Source: Streptomyces adelaidensis
GTDB lineage: Bacteria; Actinomycetota; Actinomycetes; Streptomycetales; Streptomycetaceae
Assembly (NCBI RefSeq): GCF_016598475.1
Contig: NZ_JAEMUX010000004.1
Location: forward strand, 1-64,000
Length of the DNA stretch: 64,000 nt
Direction of reading: 5' to 3'
This document shows, piece after piece, positions 16,688 to 25,059 of the stretch; positions within the stretch are counted from its first letter, which is position 1, and each line of letters begins with the position of its first letter. A program made the position numbers and the translations under genes. The notes below the pieces were generated by a model. It had not been told where the DNA came from. It was given only the letters and a program-made list of their open reading frames with translations, and ran no database searches.

Positions 16688-17548
16688 TCAGGGAGAGGCG
16701 AGTTCGGGGTTGGCGTGCGGGACGACGACGTCGACGGCTTGGGCTTCGGGTCCGGCACCGGGTCCGGCACCGGGTCCGGGTCCGGCACCGGGTCCGGCAC
16801 CGGGTCCGGGTCCGGGTCCGGGTCCGGCTTCGGCTTCGGCTTCGGCTTCGGCTTCGGCTTCGGCTTCGGTGGGAGCGCGGCCGTAGACCGCGGTAACGAC
16901 GCACAGGCCGAGTGCGGCGCCGGCCAGTTGGGCCGCGATGAACGGGGGGACGGAGGCGGGCGCGATCCCGGCGAAGGTGTCGGTGAAGGCCCGGCCGACC
17001 GTCACCGCGGGGTTCGCGAACGAGGTGGAGGACGTGAACCAGTAGGCGGCCCCGATGTACGAGGCCACCGCGACGGGGGCGACGGTGGCGCGGCCCACCC
17101 GCTCCAGCCCGAAGACGAGCGCGATGAGCCCGGCTGTCGCCACGGTCTCGCCGAGCCAGAGGTGGCCGGCGGAGCGGTCGTGGCCGGAGAACGTGACCAG
17201 CGGTCTGGCGAACATCGCGTCGGCCAGCACAGCGCCGCCGATCGCCCCGGCCACCTGCGCGGGGAGGTAGACGGCAACGTCCCGCGAGGTGAGGCCGTCC
17301 GCGGTGCGGCGGCCGGTGAACCAGGCGGCGAGAGTGACGGCCGGGTTGAAGTGCGCGCCCGAGACCGGCCCGAACAGGGCGATCAGCACGCCCAGGCCGA
17401 AGACGGTGGCGAGCGAGTTGGCGAGCAGTCGCACGCCGACGTCGGGTGACAGCTCGCTCGCCTGGATCCCGGAGCCGACGACGACGGCCACCAGCAGGGC
17501 GGTGCCGACGGCCTCGGCGGCGGCGCGGCGGGCGAGCGGGGGCCTCAC
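16688..17548 (-). CDS. Aquaporin/aquaglyceroporin of the arsenic operon
   Basis: A 286-aa MIP-family channel. The two NPA half-helices are in AHFNPAVTL and FANPAVTVGRAF, with six membrane spans. The start overlaps the arsR stop by 4 nt. In other bacteria (AqpS type) such channels replace the ArsB/Acr3 pump: arsenite made by ArsC leaves down its gradient. No ArsB or Acr3 gene is present here, consistent with that role. The C-terminal ~55 residues are an unusual EA- then GP/GA-repeat tail encoded by hexanucleotide repeats. Confidence 0.9.
   Translation of the reverse strand: MRPPLARRAAAEAVGTALLVAVVVGSGIQASELSPDVGVRLLANSLATVFGLGVLIALFGPVSGAHFNPAVTLAAWFTGRRTADGLTSRDVAVYLPAQVAGAIGGAVLADAMFARPLVTFSGHDRSAGHLWLGETVATAGLIALVFGLERVGRATVAPVAVASYIGAAYWFTSSTSFANPAVTVGRAFTDTFAGIAPASVPPFIAAQLAGAALGLCVVTAVYGRAPTEAEAEAEAEAEAEAGPGPGPGPGAGPGAGPGPGAGPGAGPEAQAVDVVVPHANPELASP
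16741..16868. repeat. Hexanucleotide repeats in aquaporin 3' end
   Basis: Runs of GGCTTC, GGGTCC and GGCACC hexamers (on the + strand) fill about 128 bp. All keep the reading frame when gained or lost, encoding a length-variable Glu-Ala/Gly-Pro tail. Confidence 0.9.
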
Positions 17549-17922
17549 TCCGTCGCCCCGGCGGCCTGCGGTGTCGTGAGGAAACCGGCCAGGTGGTCCA
17601 GAACGCCGGGCAGCACCCAGTAGTACACCCAGGTCCCCCGCCGTTCGCAGTCGATGAGGCCGGCCTGCCGCAGCAGCTTGAGGTGGTGGGAGATCGTCGG
17701 CTGCGAGAGGTCGAAGGCGGGCGTCATCTCACAGACGCACACCTCGCCGCCGTCCCTGGAGGCGATCATCGACAGCAACCGCAGCCGCACCGGATCGCCC
17801 AGGGCCTTGAACACCTTCGCCAGCGCCGCCGCCCGCTCGTCGTCCAGCGGTGCGGAGGCGAGCCCCTCGCAGCAGGCATCGGCCGTCTCCTGGCCGAGCA
17901 GCTCAAGCCCTTGTTTCGACAT
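17545..17922 (-). CDS. arsR: ArsR-family arsenite-responsive repressor
   Basis: A 125-aa SmtB/ArsR winged-helix protein: AALAKVFKALGDPVRLRLLSMIA, a metalloid site EVCVCEMTPAFDLSQPTISHHLKLLRQAGLI with the CxC pair in the alpha-3 helix, and wing ERRGTWVYYWV. An extra CC pair near the N-terminus (ADACCEGL) may add As(III) ligands. It releases DNA on binding arsenite. It is first in the operon and divergent from arsM. Confidence 0.93.
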   Translation of the reverse strand: MSKQGLELLGQETADACCEGLASAPLDDERAAALAKVFKALGDPVRLRLLSMIASRDGGEVCVCEMTPAFDLSQPTISHHLKLLRQAGLIDCERRGTWVYYWVLPGVLDHLAGFLTTPQAAGATE

Positions 17923-18043
17923 GGCTCTATGTTGACGTTTTTCGAATCAAGGCGCAAGGTTGCATCAACAAACATCAATACAAGCCGTTCCGGGGCCATG
18001 GCACCGCCGTGCCCCGCCATGGCCCGTCACCCAGGAGTGAGTC
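17923..18043. promoter_or_regulatory. arsR/arsM divergent promoter region
   Basis: A relatively A/T-rich 121-bp region with ATCAA half-sites at 17946, 17964 and 17974 (the last two as CATCAA repeats 10 bp apart) and TTGAC at 17932. ATCAA/TTGAT elements are common in ArsR operators. One ArsR-bound region could control both directions. Confidence 0.5.
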
Positions 18044-18835
18044 ATGAGCGAGCAGTCCACCGATCTGCGCGAAATCGTCCGCCGGCGGTACGCCGCAGCG
18101 GCCGTGCAAGTCACCGAGGGCGGCACGACCTGTTGCGGTCCCCAGCCGGTCGAGGTCGACGAGAGCTTCGGCTCCACCCTCTACGCCGCCGACGACCGCG
18201 ACGCCCTCCCGGCCCAAGCGGTCGCCGCCTCACTCGGCTGCGGCAACCCCACCGCCGTCGCCGAGCTCCGCGAGGGCGAGCGCGTGCTCGACCTCGGCTC
18301 GGGCGGCGGCATCGACGTCCTGCTCTCCGCGCGCCGCGTCGGACCCACAGGCAAGGCGTACGGGCTGGACATGACCGAGGAGATGCTCGAACTCGCCCTG
18401 GCCAACGCGGCGAAGGCGGGCGCGACGAACGTGGAGTTCCTCAAGGGCACCATCGAGGCCGTCCCGCTGCCGGCGGACACCATCGACGTGGTGATCTCGA
18501 ACTGCGTGATCAACCTGTCCACCGACAAGGCGGCCGTGTTCGCCGAGACCTTCCGCGTGCTCAGGCCCGGCGGGCGCGTCGGCGTCTCGGACGTCGTCGC
18601 CGAGGACACCCTCGCACCCGAGCAGCGGGCCGAGCGCGGCGACTACGCCGGCTGCATCGCCGGTGCGCTGTCCTTCACCGAGTACCGCCAGGGGCTGGAA
18701 GCCGCAGGCTTCAGCGACATCGAGATCACCCCGACCCACCCGGTCGCCGACGGCATGCACTCCGCCATCGTGCGCGCGGTCAAGCCCACCCGCCCCTCGA
18801 CCACGGTCGCCGAGGCCGAGGCAGCGAGCGGCTGA
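18044..18835 (+). CDS. arsM: Arsenite S-adenosylmethionine methyltransferase
   Basis: 263 aa. The SAM-binding motif is VLDLGSGGGIDVLLSA. ArsM-type cysteines are visible at TCCGPQ (N-terminal), SNCVINLS and GDYAGCIAGAL, giving the arsenite-binding triad. It methylates As(III) to mono- to trimethyl species, volatilising arsenic. It is divergent from arsR, so the locus combines reduction, channel-mediated efflux and methylation. Ends 35 nt before the convergent acetoacetate-CoA ligase gene. Confidence 0.93.
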   Translation: MSEQSTDLREIVRRRYAAAAVQVTEGGTTCCGPQPVEVDESFGSTLYAADDRDALPAQAVAASLGCGNPTAVAELREGERVLDLGSGGGIDVLLSARRVGPTGKAYGLDMTEEMLELALANAAKAGATNVEFLKGTIEAVPLPADTIDVVISNCVINLSTDKAAVFAETFRVLRPGGRVGVSDVVAEDTLAPEQRAERGDYAGCIAGALSFTEYRQGLEAAGFSDIEITPTHPVADGMHSAIVRAVKPTRPSTTVAEAEAASG

Positions 18836-18870
18836 CGGCACGTGCGCCCCCGGCGCGCGGGTGAGGGTTG

Positions 18871-20880
18871 TTACGCCGTCGGATCCGCTTGGGCGTCGTC
18901 TCCGGTGCGTGCTGCGCGGTTTCGGCGTTCGGTGCCCAGGCGGGCGTAGTGGGCGATGAGGTCGGGCTCGTCCACAGTCGCGGGGTTGACGACCTGCTCG
19001 ACCGGGGCGCCCTGGAGGAGGCGCTTGACCGGGACCTCCAGTTTCTTGCCGGTGCGGGTATGGGGGATGCCCGGGACTTCGAGGATCTCGTCGGGGACGT
19101 GGCGCGGTGAGGCGCCGGTGCGGATGGCGTCGCGGATGCGGTCGCGGAGGGTGTCGTCCAGGGTCACCCCGGCGGCGGGGACGACGAAGAGCGGCATCCA
19201 GTAGCCGCCGTCGGGCTCCTCGGCGCCGATGATCAGGGCCTCGGTGATCTCGGGGAGGCGTTCGACGACGTCGTGGATGTCGGCGCTGCCGAGGCGTACG
19301 CCGTTGCGGTTCAGCGTGCTGTCGGAGCGGCCGTGGACGATCACCGAACCGTGACCGGTGACCGTGATCCAGTCGCCGTGTCGCCAGACGCCGGGGTAGG
19401 AGGAGAAGTACGCGTCGCGGTAGCGGGCGCCTTCGGGGTCGTTCCAGAAGGAGAGCGGCATCGAGGGCATGGGGCGGGTGACGACCAGTTCACCGACCTG
19501 GTCGGTGACCGGGACGCCCTCGGAGTCGAACGCCGCCAGGGCCACGCCGAGATGGGGTGCGGACAACTCCCCAGCCCAGACAGGGGTGTTGGGCGCACTG
19601 CCCGCGAAGCCGGACACCACGTCCGTACCACCGCTGATCGAGGCCAGCAGCACGCGGTCGCCCACGTGGTCGCGGACCCAGGGGTAGGCGGAGGCGGGGA
19701 GGGCGGAGCCGGTGCAGCCGACGACGCGGACGGCCGACAGGTCGTGCGGGGAGGGGTCGATGCCGAACTTGGCCATACCGAGCAGGTATTGGGGGCTGGT
19801 GCCGAAGACGGTCACCCGGTGGCGGGCGGCCAGCTCCCACAGGACGTCGAGCTTGGCGAAGGGCGCCGGGCTGCCGTCGTACGTGCAGGTCGTGGCGCCG
19901 GTCAGCAGCGTCGAGGCGACCAGGTTCCACATCATCCAGTGGGTGGTGGTGTACCACAGGAGGCGGTCGCCGGGGCCCAGGTCCGAGTGCAGGCCGAGGG
20001 TCTTGAGGTGCTCCAGCAGCACACCGCCGTGGCCGTGGACGATGCCCTTGGGCAGGCCGGTGGTGCCGGACGAGAAGACGACCCACAGGGGGTGGTCGAA
20101 CGGCACCGGCGTGCAGATGAGTTCCTCGGTACGGGTGGACGCGTCCTCCCACGGGACGATCAGCGACGGGTACGTCTGCGACGGCCAGGACAGGCCCACG
20201 TGACCCACCAGCAGGGTGGCCTTCAACGTCGGTAGCGCGCGGGCCAGTTCGAGGGTGGCGTCACGGCGGTCGTGGGTGGTGCCGTTGAAGAGGTAGCCGT
20301 CCGCCGCGATCAGCACGGTCGGTTCGAGCTGGGCGAAACGGTCGGCTGCCGCCTGGGGCGCGTAGTCCTGACCGCACACCGACCACACGGCGCCCAGGCT
20401 CGCGGCGGCGAGGAACGCGACGATCGCGTGCGGGGTGTTGGGCAGATAACCGACGACGCGGTCGCCCTGCGCCACACCCAGGTCCCGCAAGGTGGCGGCG
20501 ACGGAGGCCACTTGGGCGCGCAGCAGCTTGCCGGTCACCTCGTGTCCGGAGCCGGTCTCGTCGAGGGCGACGATCGCCACGTGGTCGTCCGTGAGGTTGC
20601 GCAGGGCGTGGTGGGCGTAGTTGAGGGTGGCGCCCGGGAACCAGCGGGCGCCGGGCATGGTCTCCTCGGCGAGGACCCGCTCGTACGGGGTGGCCGCGTC
20701 GATGTCGAAGTACTCCCACACCGCGCCCCAGAAGCCTTCCAGGTCGGTGACCGACCAGTGGTGCAGAGCGGCGTAGTCGGCTCCGTCGATCCCGGCGCGG
20801 CGGGCGAAGTCCATGATGCGGCTGTCGGCGACGGCCTGCGGATCGGGCGTCGTGAAGGGGTCCGGGTACGGCCTGGTCAT
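18871..20880 (-). CDS. Acetoacetate-CoA ligase-like AMP-forming synthetase
   Basis: 669 aa from MTRPYPDPFTTPDPQAVADS. It has the acyl-adenylate P-loop FSSGTTGLPKGIVHGHGG, the ATP motif YTTTHWMMWN, HGDWITVTGHG and a C-terminal lysine in TRTGKKLEVPVKR. Architecture matches acetoacetyl-CoA synthetase (acetyl-CoA synthetase-like N-terminal cap FWGAVWEYFDI). It activates acetoacetate or a similar beta-keto acid to CoA. Its start overlaps the hydroxylase stop by 4 nt, making it the last gene of the ring-cleavage operon, so it may process an aliphatic cleavage product. Confidence 0.88.
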   Translation of the reverse strand: MTRPYPDPFTTPDPQAVADSRIMDFARRAGIDGADYAALHHWSVTDLEGFWGAVWEYFDIDAATPYERVLAEETMPGARWFPGATLNYAHHALRNLTDDHVAIVALDETGSGHEVTGKLLRAQVASVAATLRDLGVAQGDRVVGYLPNTPHAIVAFLAAASLGAVWSVCGQDYAPQAAADRFAQLEPTVLIAADGYLFNGTTHDRRDATLELARALPTLKATLLVGHVGLSWPSQTYPSLIVPWEDASTRTEELICTPVPFDHPLWVVFSSGTTGLPKGIVHGHGGVLLEHLKTLGLHSDLGPGDRLLWYTTTHWMMWNLVASTLLTGATTCTYDGSPAPFAKLDVLWELAARHRVTVFGTSPQYLLGMAKFGIDPSPHDLSAVRVVGCTGSALPASAYPWVRDHVGDRVLLASISGGTDVVSGFAGSAPNTPVWAGELSAPHLGVALAAFDSEGVPVTDQVGELVVTRPMPSMPLSFWNDPEGARYRDAYFSSYPGVWRHGDWITVTGHGSVIVHGRSDSTLNRNGVRLGSADIHDVVERLPEITEALIIGAEEPDGGYWMPLFVVPAAGVTLDDTLRDRIRDAIRTGASPRHVPDEILEVPGIPHTRTGKKLEVPVKRLLQGAPVEQVVNPATVDEPDLIAHYARLGTERRNRAARTGDDAQADPTA

Positions 20881-22571
20881 CGTGTGGCGCTCCTCAGCGG
20901 GCTTTTCTCGACGGTCCGTGGGGCAGGGCGGGGGCTGCGTGTGGTGTGCAGGAGGGACGCCCAGGCGGCGGTGTCCGTGAAGTCGCGGCCGCCGGCCGGG
21001 ACGACGTCCATGACGACGCGGTCGGGGCGCAGCAGTACGGCGTCCGCCCGGCCGGCCCGCAGCCAGGCGGCGAGCGTGCCGTCGTCCCCGAGGTCGGTCA
21101 CGGGGACCGCCCGGACACCGAGGCCTTGGGCGAGCGCGGTCAGCGAGGGCCAGGGCTCGCCGGCGGTCAGGACGGTGAAGGAGTCGCCGAGCAGCTCGTC
21201 GAGCCGGGTGCGCCGTCCGTCGGCGCGGGCCCACGGTTGCGGGCAGTGGGTGCCCACGAGACCCCGGCGGACGCGGCGTCGCACGAGGGGGCCGGCGGCC
21301 AGGGGCGGGCTGAGGTCGCGGCCGGCCGCCCTGGTCAGGCCGGGTATGCGGCAGGCGGCGGCCAGGAGCCTGCGGCGCAGTGCGGCGGCGCCGTCCTGGC
21401 CGCCGGTCATGGCCCAGCCCAGGGCGACCGCGAGCCGGATCACATGGCGGGCGTGCGGCTTGCGTTCGCTCTCATATGTGTCCAACAGGCGCTCGTCGCC
21501 GCCCTGTTGGAGGACGCGGGCGAGCTTCCAGGTGAGGTTGTAGGCGTCCCGCAGGCCCGAGCACAGGCCCTGCCCGATGAACGGCGGGGTGAGGTGGGCG
21601 GCGTCGCCGAGCAGGAAGATCCGTCCGCTGCGCCACCGGTCGGCGATGCGCGCCCGGAAGGTGTACTGCGTCTCGCGGACGATCTCGAAGTCCCCGTCGT
21701 ACGAGGGCGGCAGCCACGGGGCGACCAGCTCGCGGACCGGCTGCTCGCCGTCCCGCAGGCGGAACTCCCAGCGGTAGCGGTCCTCGCCGACGCGCATGAA
21801 GGTGGCCGGCCGGTCGGGATCGCAGACCTGGTCGACCCCTTCCCAGCAGCGGACGTCGGCCTTCGTCCGGACGTCGATGACGGTCCAGTGTTCCTCGAAG
21901 CGCAGGTCCTCCCATGCGGCGCCGATGGCGTCGCGGGTGAGGCTGCCCGCGCCGTCGCAGCCAAGGACCGCGTCGGCCCAGAGGTGATGCTCCCCGTCGT
22001 CGTCGCGGTAGGTGACGCGCACGGGGCCGGCGGTGTCGGGGCCTTCGATGGCCAGGCCCGCGGTGGCCGGGCCCACCACGCCGGTGCCCTCGACGCCGGT
22101 GGCCTCGACGCCGACGGCCTCGACGCCGGTGACCTCCACGCCGCCCCGCAGTTCGCACTCCGGGCGGTCGGCCAGGGCGTCGCGCAGCAGTCGTTCCAGC
22201 TCGGGCTGGTCGAACATGCTGGTCTGCGGGTAGCCGTGGTGGCCGTGTTCGGAGCGCCGGAACTCGGCCATCACCCGGTGGCGGGCGTCCAGCAGCCGCA
22301 GCCCGGCCGCCGGGCGGGCGATCGCGGTGAACTCCTCGCCGACGCCCGCGGCCTGGAGAATCCTGCGCACCTCGTCGTCGGTGGCGACGGCGCGCGGGAG
22401 CGGGTAGACGTCCTGGTGGCGTTCGAGGACGACACTGCGGACTCCGCGCCGGGCCAGGAGCAGGGCGGCGGTCACGCCCACCGGTCCGGCGCCGATGATC
22501 ACGACGGGGGCGTGGTCGCTCTGTGCCGGCCCGGGCGCTGTGTCCCGAGGTCCGGCCTGGTTGGCGGTCAT
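20877..22571 (-). CDS. FAD-dependent aromatic hydroxylase (MhpA-like)
   Basis: 564 aa. FAD Rossmann motif VVIIGAGPVGVTAALLLARRG, the YPLPRAVATDDEVRRIL segment typical of MhpA, and the GD motif LLGDAAHLTPPFIGQGLCSGLRDAYNL. MhpA hydroxylates 3-(3-hydroxyphenyl)propionate to a catechol with NADH and O2. Here it lies in a ring-cleavage operon, though the substrate is unproven. An odd Val/Glu/Thr/Gly-rich insertion (about residues 140-165) is encoded by 15-bp repeats. A 4-nt overlap joins it to the ligase downstream. Confidence 0.88.
   Translation of the reverse strand: MTANQAGPRDTAPGPAQSDHAPVVIIGAGPVGVTAALLLARRGVRSVVLERHQDVYPLPRAVATDDEVRRILQAAGVGEEFTAIARPAAGLRLLDARHRVMAEFRRSEHGHHGYPQTSMFDQPELERLLRDALADRPECELRGGVEVTGVEAVGVEATGVEGTGVVGPATAGLAIEGPDTAGPVRVTYRDDDGEHHLWADAVLGCDGAGSLTRDAIGAAWEDLRFEEHWTVIDVRTKADVRCWEGVDQVCDPDRPATFMRVGEDRYRWEFRLRDGEQPVRELVAPWLPPSYDGDFEIVRETQYTFRARIADRWRSGRIFLLGDAAHLTPPFIGQGLCSGLRDAYNLTWKLARVLQQGGDERLLDTYESERKPHARHVIRLAVALGWAMTGGQDGAAALRRRLLAAACRIPGLTRAAGRDLSPPLAAGPLVRRRVRRGLVGTHCPQPWARADGRRTRLDELLGDSFTVLTAGEPWPSLTALAQGLGVRAVPVTDLGDDGTLAAWLRAGRADAVLLRPDRVVMDVVPAGGRDFTDTAAWASLLHTTRSPRPAPRTVEKSPLRSATR
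22084..22143. repeat. 15-bp tandem repeats inside hydroxylase gene
   Basis: Four in-frame 15-bp units (core GCCTCGACGCCG on the + strand) encode the repeated TGVEA/VGVEA/TGVEG segment, a likely replication-slippage expansion between two conserved parts of the enzyme. Confidence 0.85.
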
Positions 22572-22593
22572 GTGCGGCTCACCTTTTCGGGTC

Positions 22594-23532
22594 CTACTTC
22601 GCGTCGGTGACGGGCGTGCGCTGCTCGCCGAGGTCGATCCGGCCGTCCCCGGTCGAGATCGTCGCGGTGATCACGTCGCCCTGACGCAGGTAGTGGGGGT
22701 TCCTGGCCTGGGACTTGAAGAACGCCTTCCACTTCACTGCCGGCGGCAGCAGCGCGCCGATCTTCTCGACCGCCTTGGGCGGGGCCTTCAGGGCGGTGCC
22801 GCCGGGCGTCCCGGTGAGCAGCAGGTCGCCGGTGTCCAGGGTCTGGAAGCGGGCCAGCAGGGTCAGCGCCTGTGCCGGGCGGACGATCATGTCGGCGAGG
22901 GTGCGGTCCTGGCGCGGCTCGCCGTTGACCGACAACTTCAGCCGCAGGTCCAGGAGACGGTCGAAGTCCGCCGGCTCCAGCAGGGTCAGGTAGGGGCCGG
23001 TCGGGGTGAAGGTCGGGTACGACTTGCTCTCGTAGAACTGCGTCTTGGTCAGCTGTACGTCGCGGCCGCTGACGTCGTTGGTGATGACGAGCCCGGCGAC
23101 GTACGAGGGCAGGTCCCGCTCCTCGACGACCGTACCGACGGGCAGGGACGCGCCCATGACCAGGCCGAGTTCGATCTCGTAGTCGAGGAACTTCACATGG
23201 GAGGGCCGGACGACGGCTTCCGTGGGGCCGCTGACCGAGCCGGACGCCTTGCGGAAGAAGGCGGGCGGGATGTCGCCGGTGAAGCCCGAATCGCGTGCGT
23301 GGCTACGGTAGTTGACCATCTGAGCGACTACCCGGCAGGGGGTGGTGACCGGCGAGAGTGCGACCAGGTCGGCGACGGGCGTGCCCGTGTCGTCCGACAG
23401 GGCCGCCTCTCGTACGGCGTCGCGGTCGGCGAGCAGCTCGGCGGTGGTGACGGCCTTGGTGTCGACGGCGACGGCGCGGCCGTCACACACCACCCACCAG
23501 CCTTCGGCGGTGCGCAGGACGTTGGTGCTCAT
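22594..23532 (-). CDS. Fumarylacetoacetate hydrolase-family protein
   Basis: 312 aa. The FAH domain has its metal-binding acidic residues in LDYEIELGLVMG (ExE) and, further on, NDVSGRDVQ. FYESKSYPTFTPTGPYL and LLTGTPGGTA are typical. Family members hydrolyse or hydrate ring-cleavage products such as acylpyruvates and oxopentenoates. Its start overlaps the stop of the upstream extradiol-dioxygenase-like gene by 4 nt, so it most likely acts directly on that product. Confidence 0.9.
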   Translation of the reverse strand: MSTNVLRTAEGWWVVCDGRAVAVDTKAVTTAELLADRDAVREAALSDDTGTPVADLVALSPVTTPCRVVAQMVNYRSHARDSGFTGDIPPAFFRKASGSVSGPTEAVVRPSHVKFLDYEIELGLVMGASLPVGTVVEERDLPSYVAGLVITNDVSGRDVQLTKTQFYESKSYPTFTPTGPYLTLLEPADFDRLLDLRLKLSVNGEPRQDRTLADMIVRPAQALTLLARFQTLDTGDLLLTGTPGGTALKAPPKAVEKIGALLPPAVKWKAFFKSQARNPHYLRQGDVITATISTGDGRIDLGEQRTPVTDAK

Positions 23533-24674
23533 GAGTTCACAGCTTTCAGCAGGCCCAGCAGACGGGCGGGGTCGAGTTCGTTGTCACCGCGCAGGGCGTG
23601 CAGCACCTCGCGGAGCTTGGCGGGGGAAGGTGTGGCGCCGAGGAAGTCACGGGTGGCGGGCGGGCCCCACTGCGCGAGGCCGCTCGTGGACATGGGCGCC
23701 CAGCCGGGTTCGAGGTCGTGGGAGAACAGGTCGCCGTCGGCGAAGTGCTCCAGCATGAAGTGGTCGGGGTCGCGCCAGTAGTCGAACAGCTGACTGCCGT
23801 GGATGTGCCGGCCTATCCCCCAACTGCGCTTGTAGCCACGCTCGTTCAGGTACTCGCCACCGGTCGCGAGCGCGTCCAGGTCGGTGACCTGGTAGGCGGA
23901 GTGGACATAGCCCGTCCCCGGTCCCAGGTGCATGGCCACGGTGTGGTGGTCGGCCGCCACGCTGCCCAGATCGCAGCGGATGAACGCCATCGTCGGACCC
24001 CGGTCGCGCTGGCCGTCCAGGAACAGGAAGTCGGACACGATCATGCCGAGGGTGTCCAGATACCAGTCCAGGGCGCGGGTGAACACCCTTGTCTCCAGCA
24101 CCACATGGCCCAGCCGCTGGATGCGGGAAGGCTCGCGCGGAGGGCGCTGCATGACGTTGACGCGACGGTGATCGGTGCCGAAGTTGAGCAGCAGCGGCTG
24201 CTGTCCGGGCAGCTCGGGCAGCCGTTCGGCGCAGTGCACCACCCGGACCGGGAGGCCCGAGGGGTCGAGCAGGTCGACCACCTTGCCGCCGCCGGGCACG
24301 TCCGCCTCCCGCACGTCGGTGCCGGTGGCGCGCGCCAAGCGGTCCAGGTCGGCCCGCTCGGCCGCCCGGAACGCGGGGCCGATGAACCGGGACGTACGAC
24401 CGCGCCGGATCACCATGCAGGGCGAGCCGGCGAAGGTGCCGCGCAGCCAGAGCTCCCGCTCGGTGCGCGCGGCGATCTGGAAGCCGAAGTCAAGGGCGAA
24501 GACCTCGGCCCGGTCCAGGTCCGGCTTCTCGAACTCCAGCCAGGCCAGGTCCGCCACCTTGATCACGGGATTCCGGGATCTGCCCGGATGCTCGCCGCGC
24601 AGGGCGCCCTGCTCGCTGTGGAGGTCCTGGTGGGCCGTCTTGACATCGGCCCCGGTGACGCGGGTTTCAGACAC
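23529..24674 (-). CDS. Extradiol (type I, VOC) ring-cleavage dioxygenase
   Basis: About 381 aa from GTG 24674, behind GGAGGG. It has two VOC modules: VIKVADLAWLEFEKPDLDRAEVF and RIQRLGHVVLETRVFTRALDWY. Candidate iron ligands of the active second module are His in LGHVVLE, His in ADHHTVAMH and Glu in HFMLEHF, the 2-His-1-carboxylate set of catechol 2,3-dioxygenases. It cleaves a catechol next to its hydroxyls. It is first in the order dioxygenase, FAH, hydroxylase, CoA ligase. Confidence 0.87.
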   Translation of the reverse strand: MSETRVTGADVKTAHQDLHSEQGALRGEHPGRSRNPVIKVADLAWLEFEKPDLDRAEVFALDFGFQIAARTERELWLRGTFAGSPCMVIRRGRTSRFIGPAFRAAERADLDRLARATGTDVREADVPGGGKVVDLLDPSGLPVRVVHCAERLPELPGQQPLLLNFGTDHRRVNVMQRPPREPSRIQRLGHVVLETRVFTRALDWYLDTLGMIVSDFLFLDGQRDRGPTMAFIRCDLGSVAADHHTVAMHLGPGTGYVHSAYQVTDLDALATGGEYLNERGYKRSWGIGRHIHGSQLFDYWRDPDHFMLEHFADGDLFSHDLEPGWAPMSTSGLAQWGPPATRDFLGATPSPAKLREVLHALRGDNELDPARLLGLLKAVNS

Positions 24675-24755
24675 GGTGCCCTCCAAGCAACATTGCCGTA
24701 ATGAGGAAATCATCAACTGTGACAGTTCTGTCGTCAAGTCGTTCGCGACAGGAAA

Positions 24756-24769
24756 TGATGAATTCATCA
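24756..24769. promoter_or_regulatory. Perfect palindrome upstream of aromatic operon
   Basis: TGATGAATTCATCA is a perfect 14-bp palindrome 82 nt upstream of the dioxygenase start, in an A/T-rich stretch (24690-24770) that also holds the half-site AATCATCAAC at about 24708. It is a likely operator for an unidentified regulator; no regulator gene for this operon is adjacent except the divergent LacI. Confidence 0.55.
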
Positions 24770-24948
24770 GGGCTGCGACCTCCATCACGCCACTGGGCGC
24801 ATTCTGCGCACGCCTACGCCGGCTCCGCCCGGCGATCGCCCGGATGCCGGCACTCGCGCCCCCGGCCCGCGGCCGAGCGGATCGCGTTCGCGGCGGCTCG
24901 GCCAGACCTCGATGCGACCCGCCGGCGTTACGGATGCGTTCCGAACTC

Positions 24949-25021
24949 TTGACGTCCGCCTTATGACTGCGTAGACATGCCCCCGTAACACATGACTGCG
25001 CAGTCATGACTACGCAGTCAT
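24949..25021 (+). promoter_or_regulatory. LacI-3 promoter with three operator copies
   Basis: TTGACG (24949-24954), 17 bp, TAGACA (24972-24977). Operators: a degenerate copy ATGACTGCGTAGACAT at 24963-24978 covering the -10, the perfect palindrome ATGACTGCGCAGTCAT at 24992-25007, and ATGACTACGCAGTCAT at 25006-25021. Central CG is LacI-typical. This predicts autorepression of the regulator starting at 25060. From 24770 to 24948 I see nothing else. Confidence 0.7.
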
Positions 25022-25059
25022 AAACGGCACAGGCAGTACAGAAGCCACCGGGAGACACC

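Noticed and set aside
16661..16904. An 81-residue Arg/Ser-rich N-terminal extension of ArsC
   Set aside because: It is the out-of-frame translation of the aquaporin repeat; the ArsC family starts at 16661.
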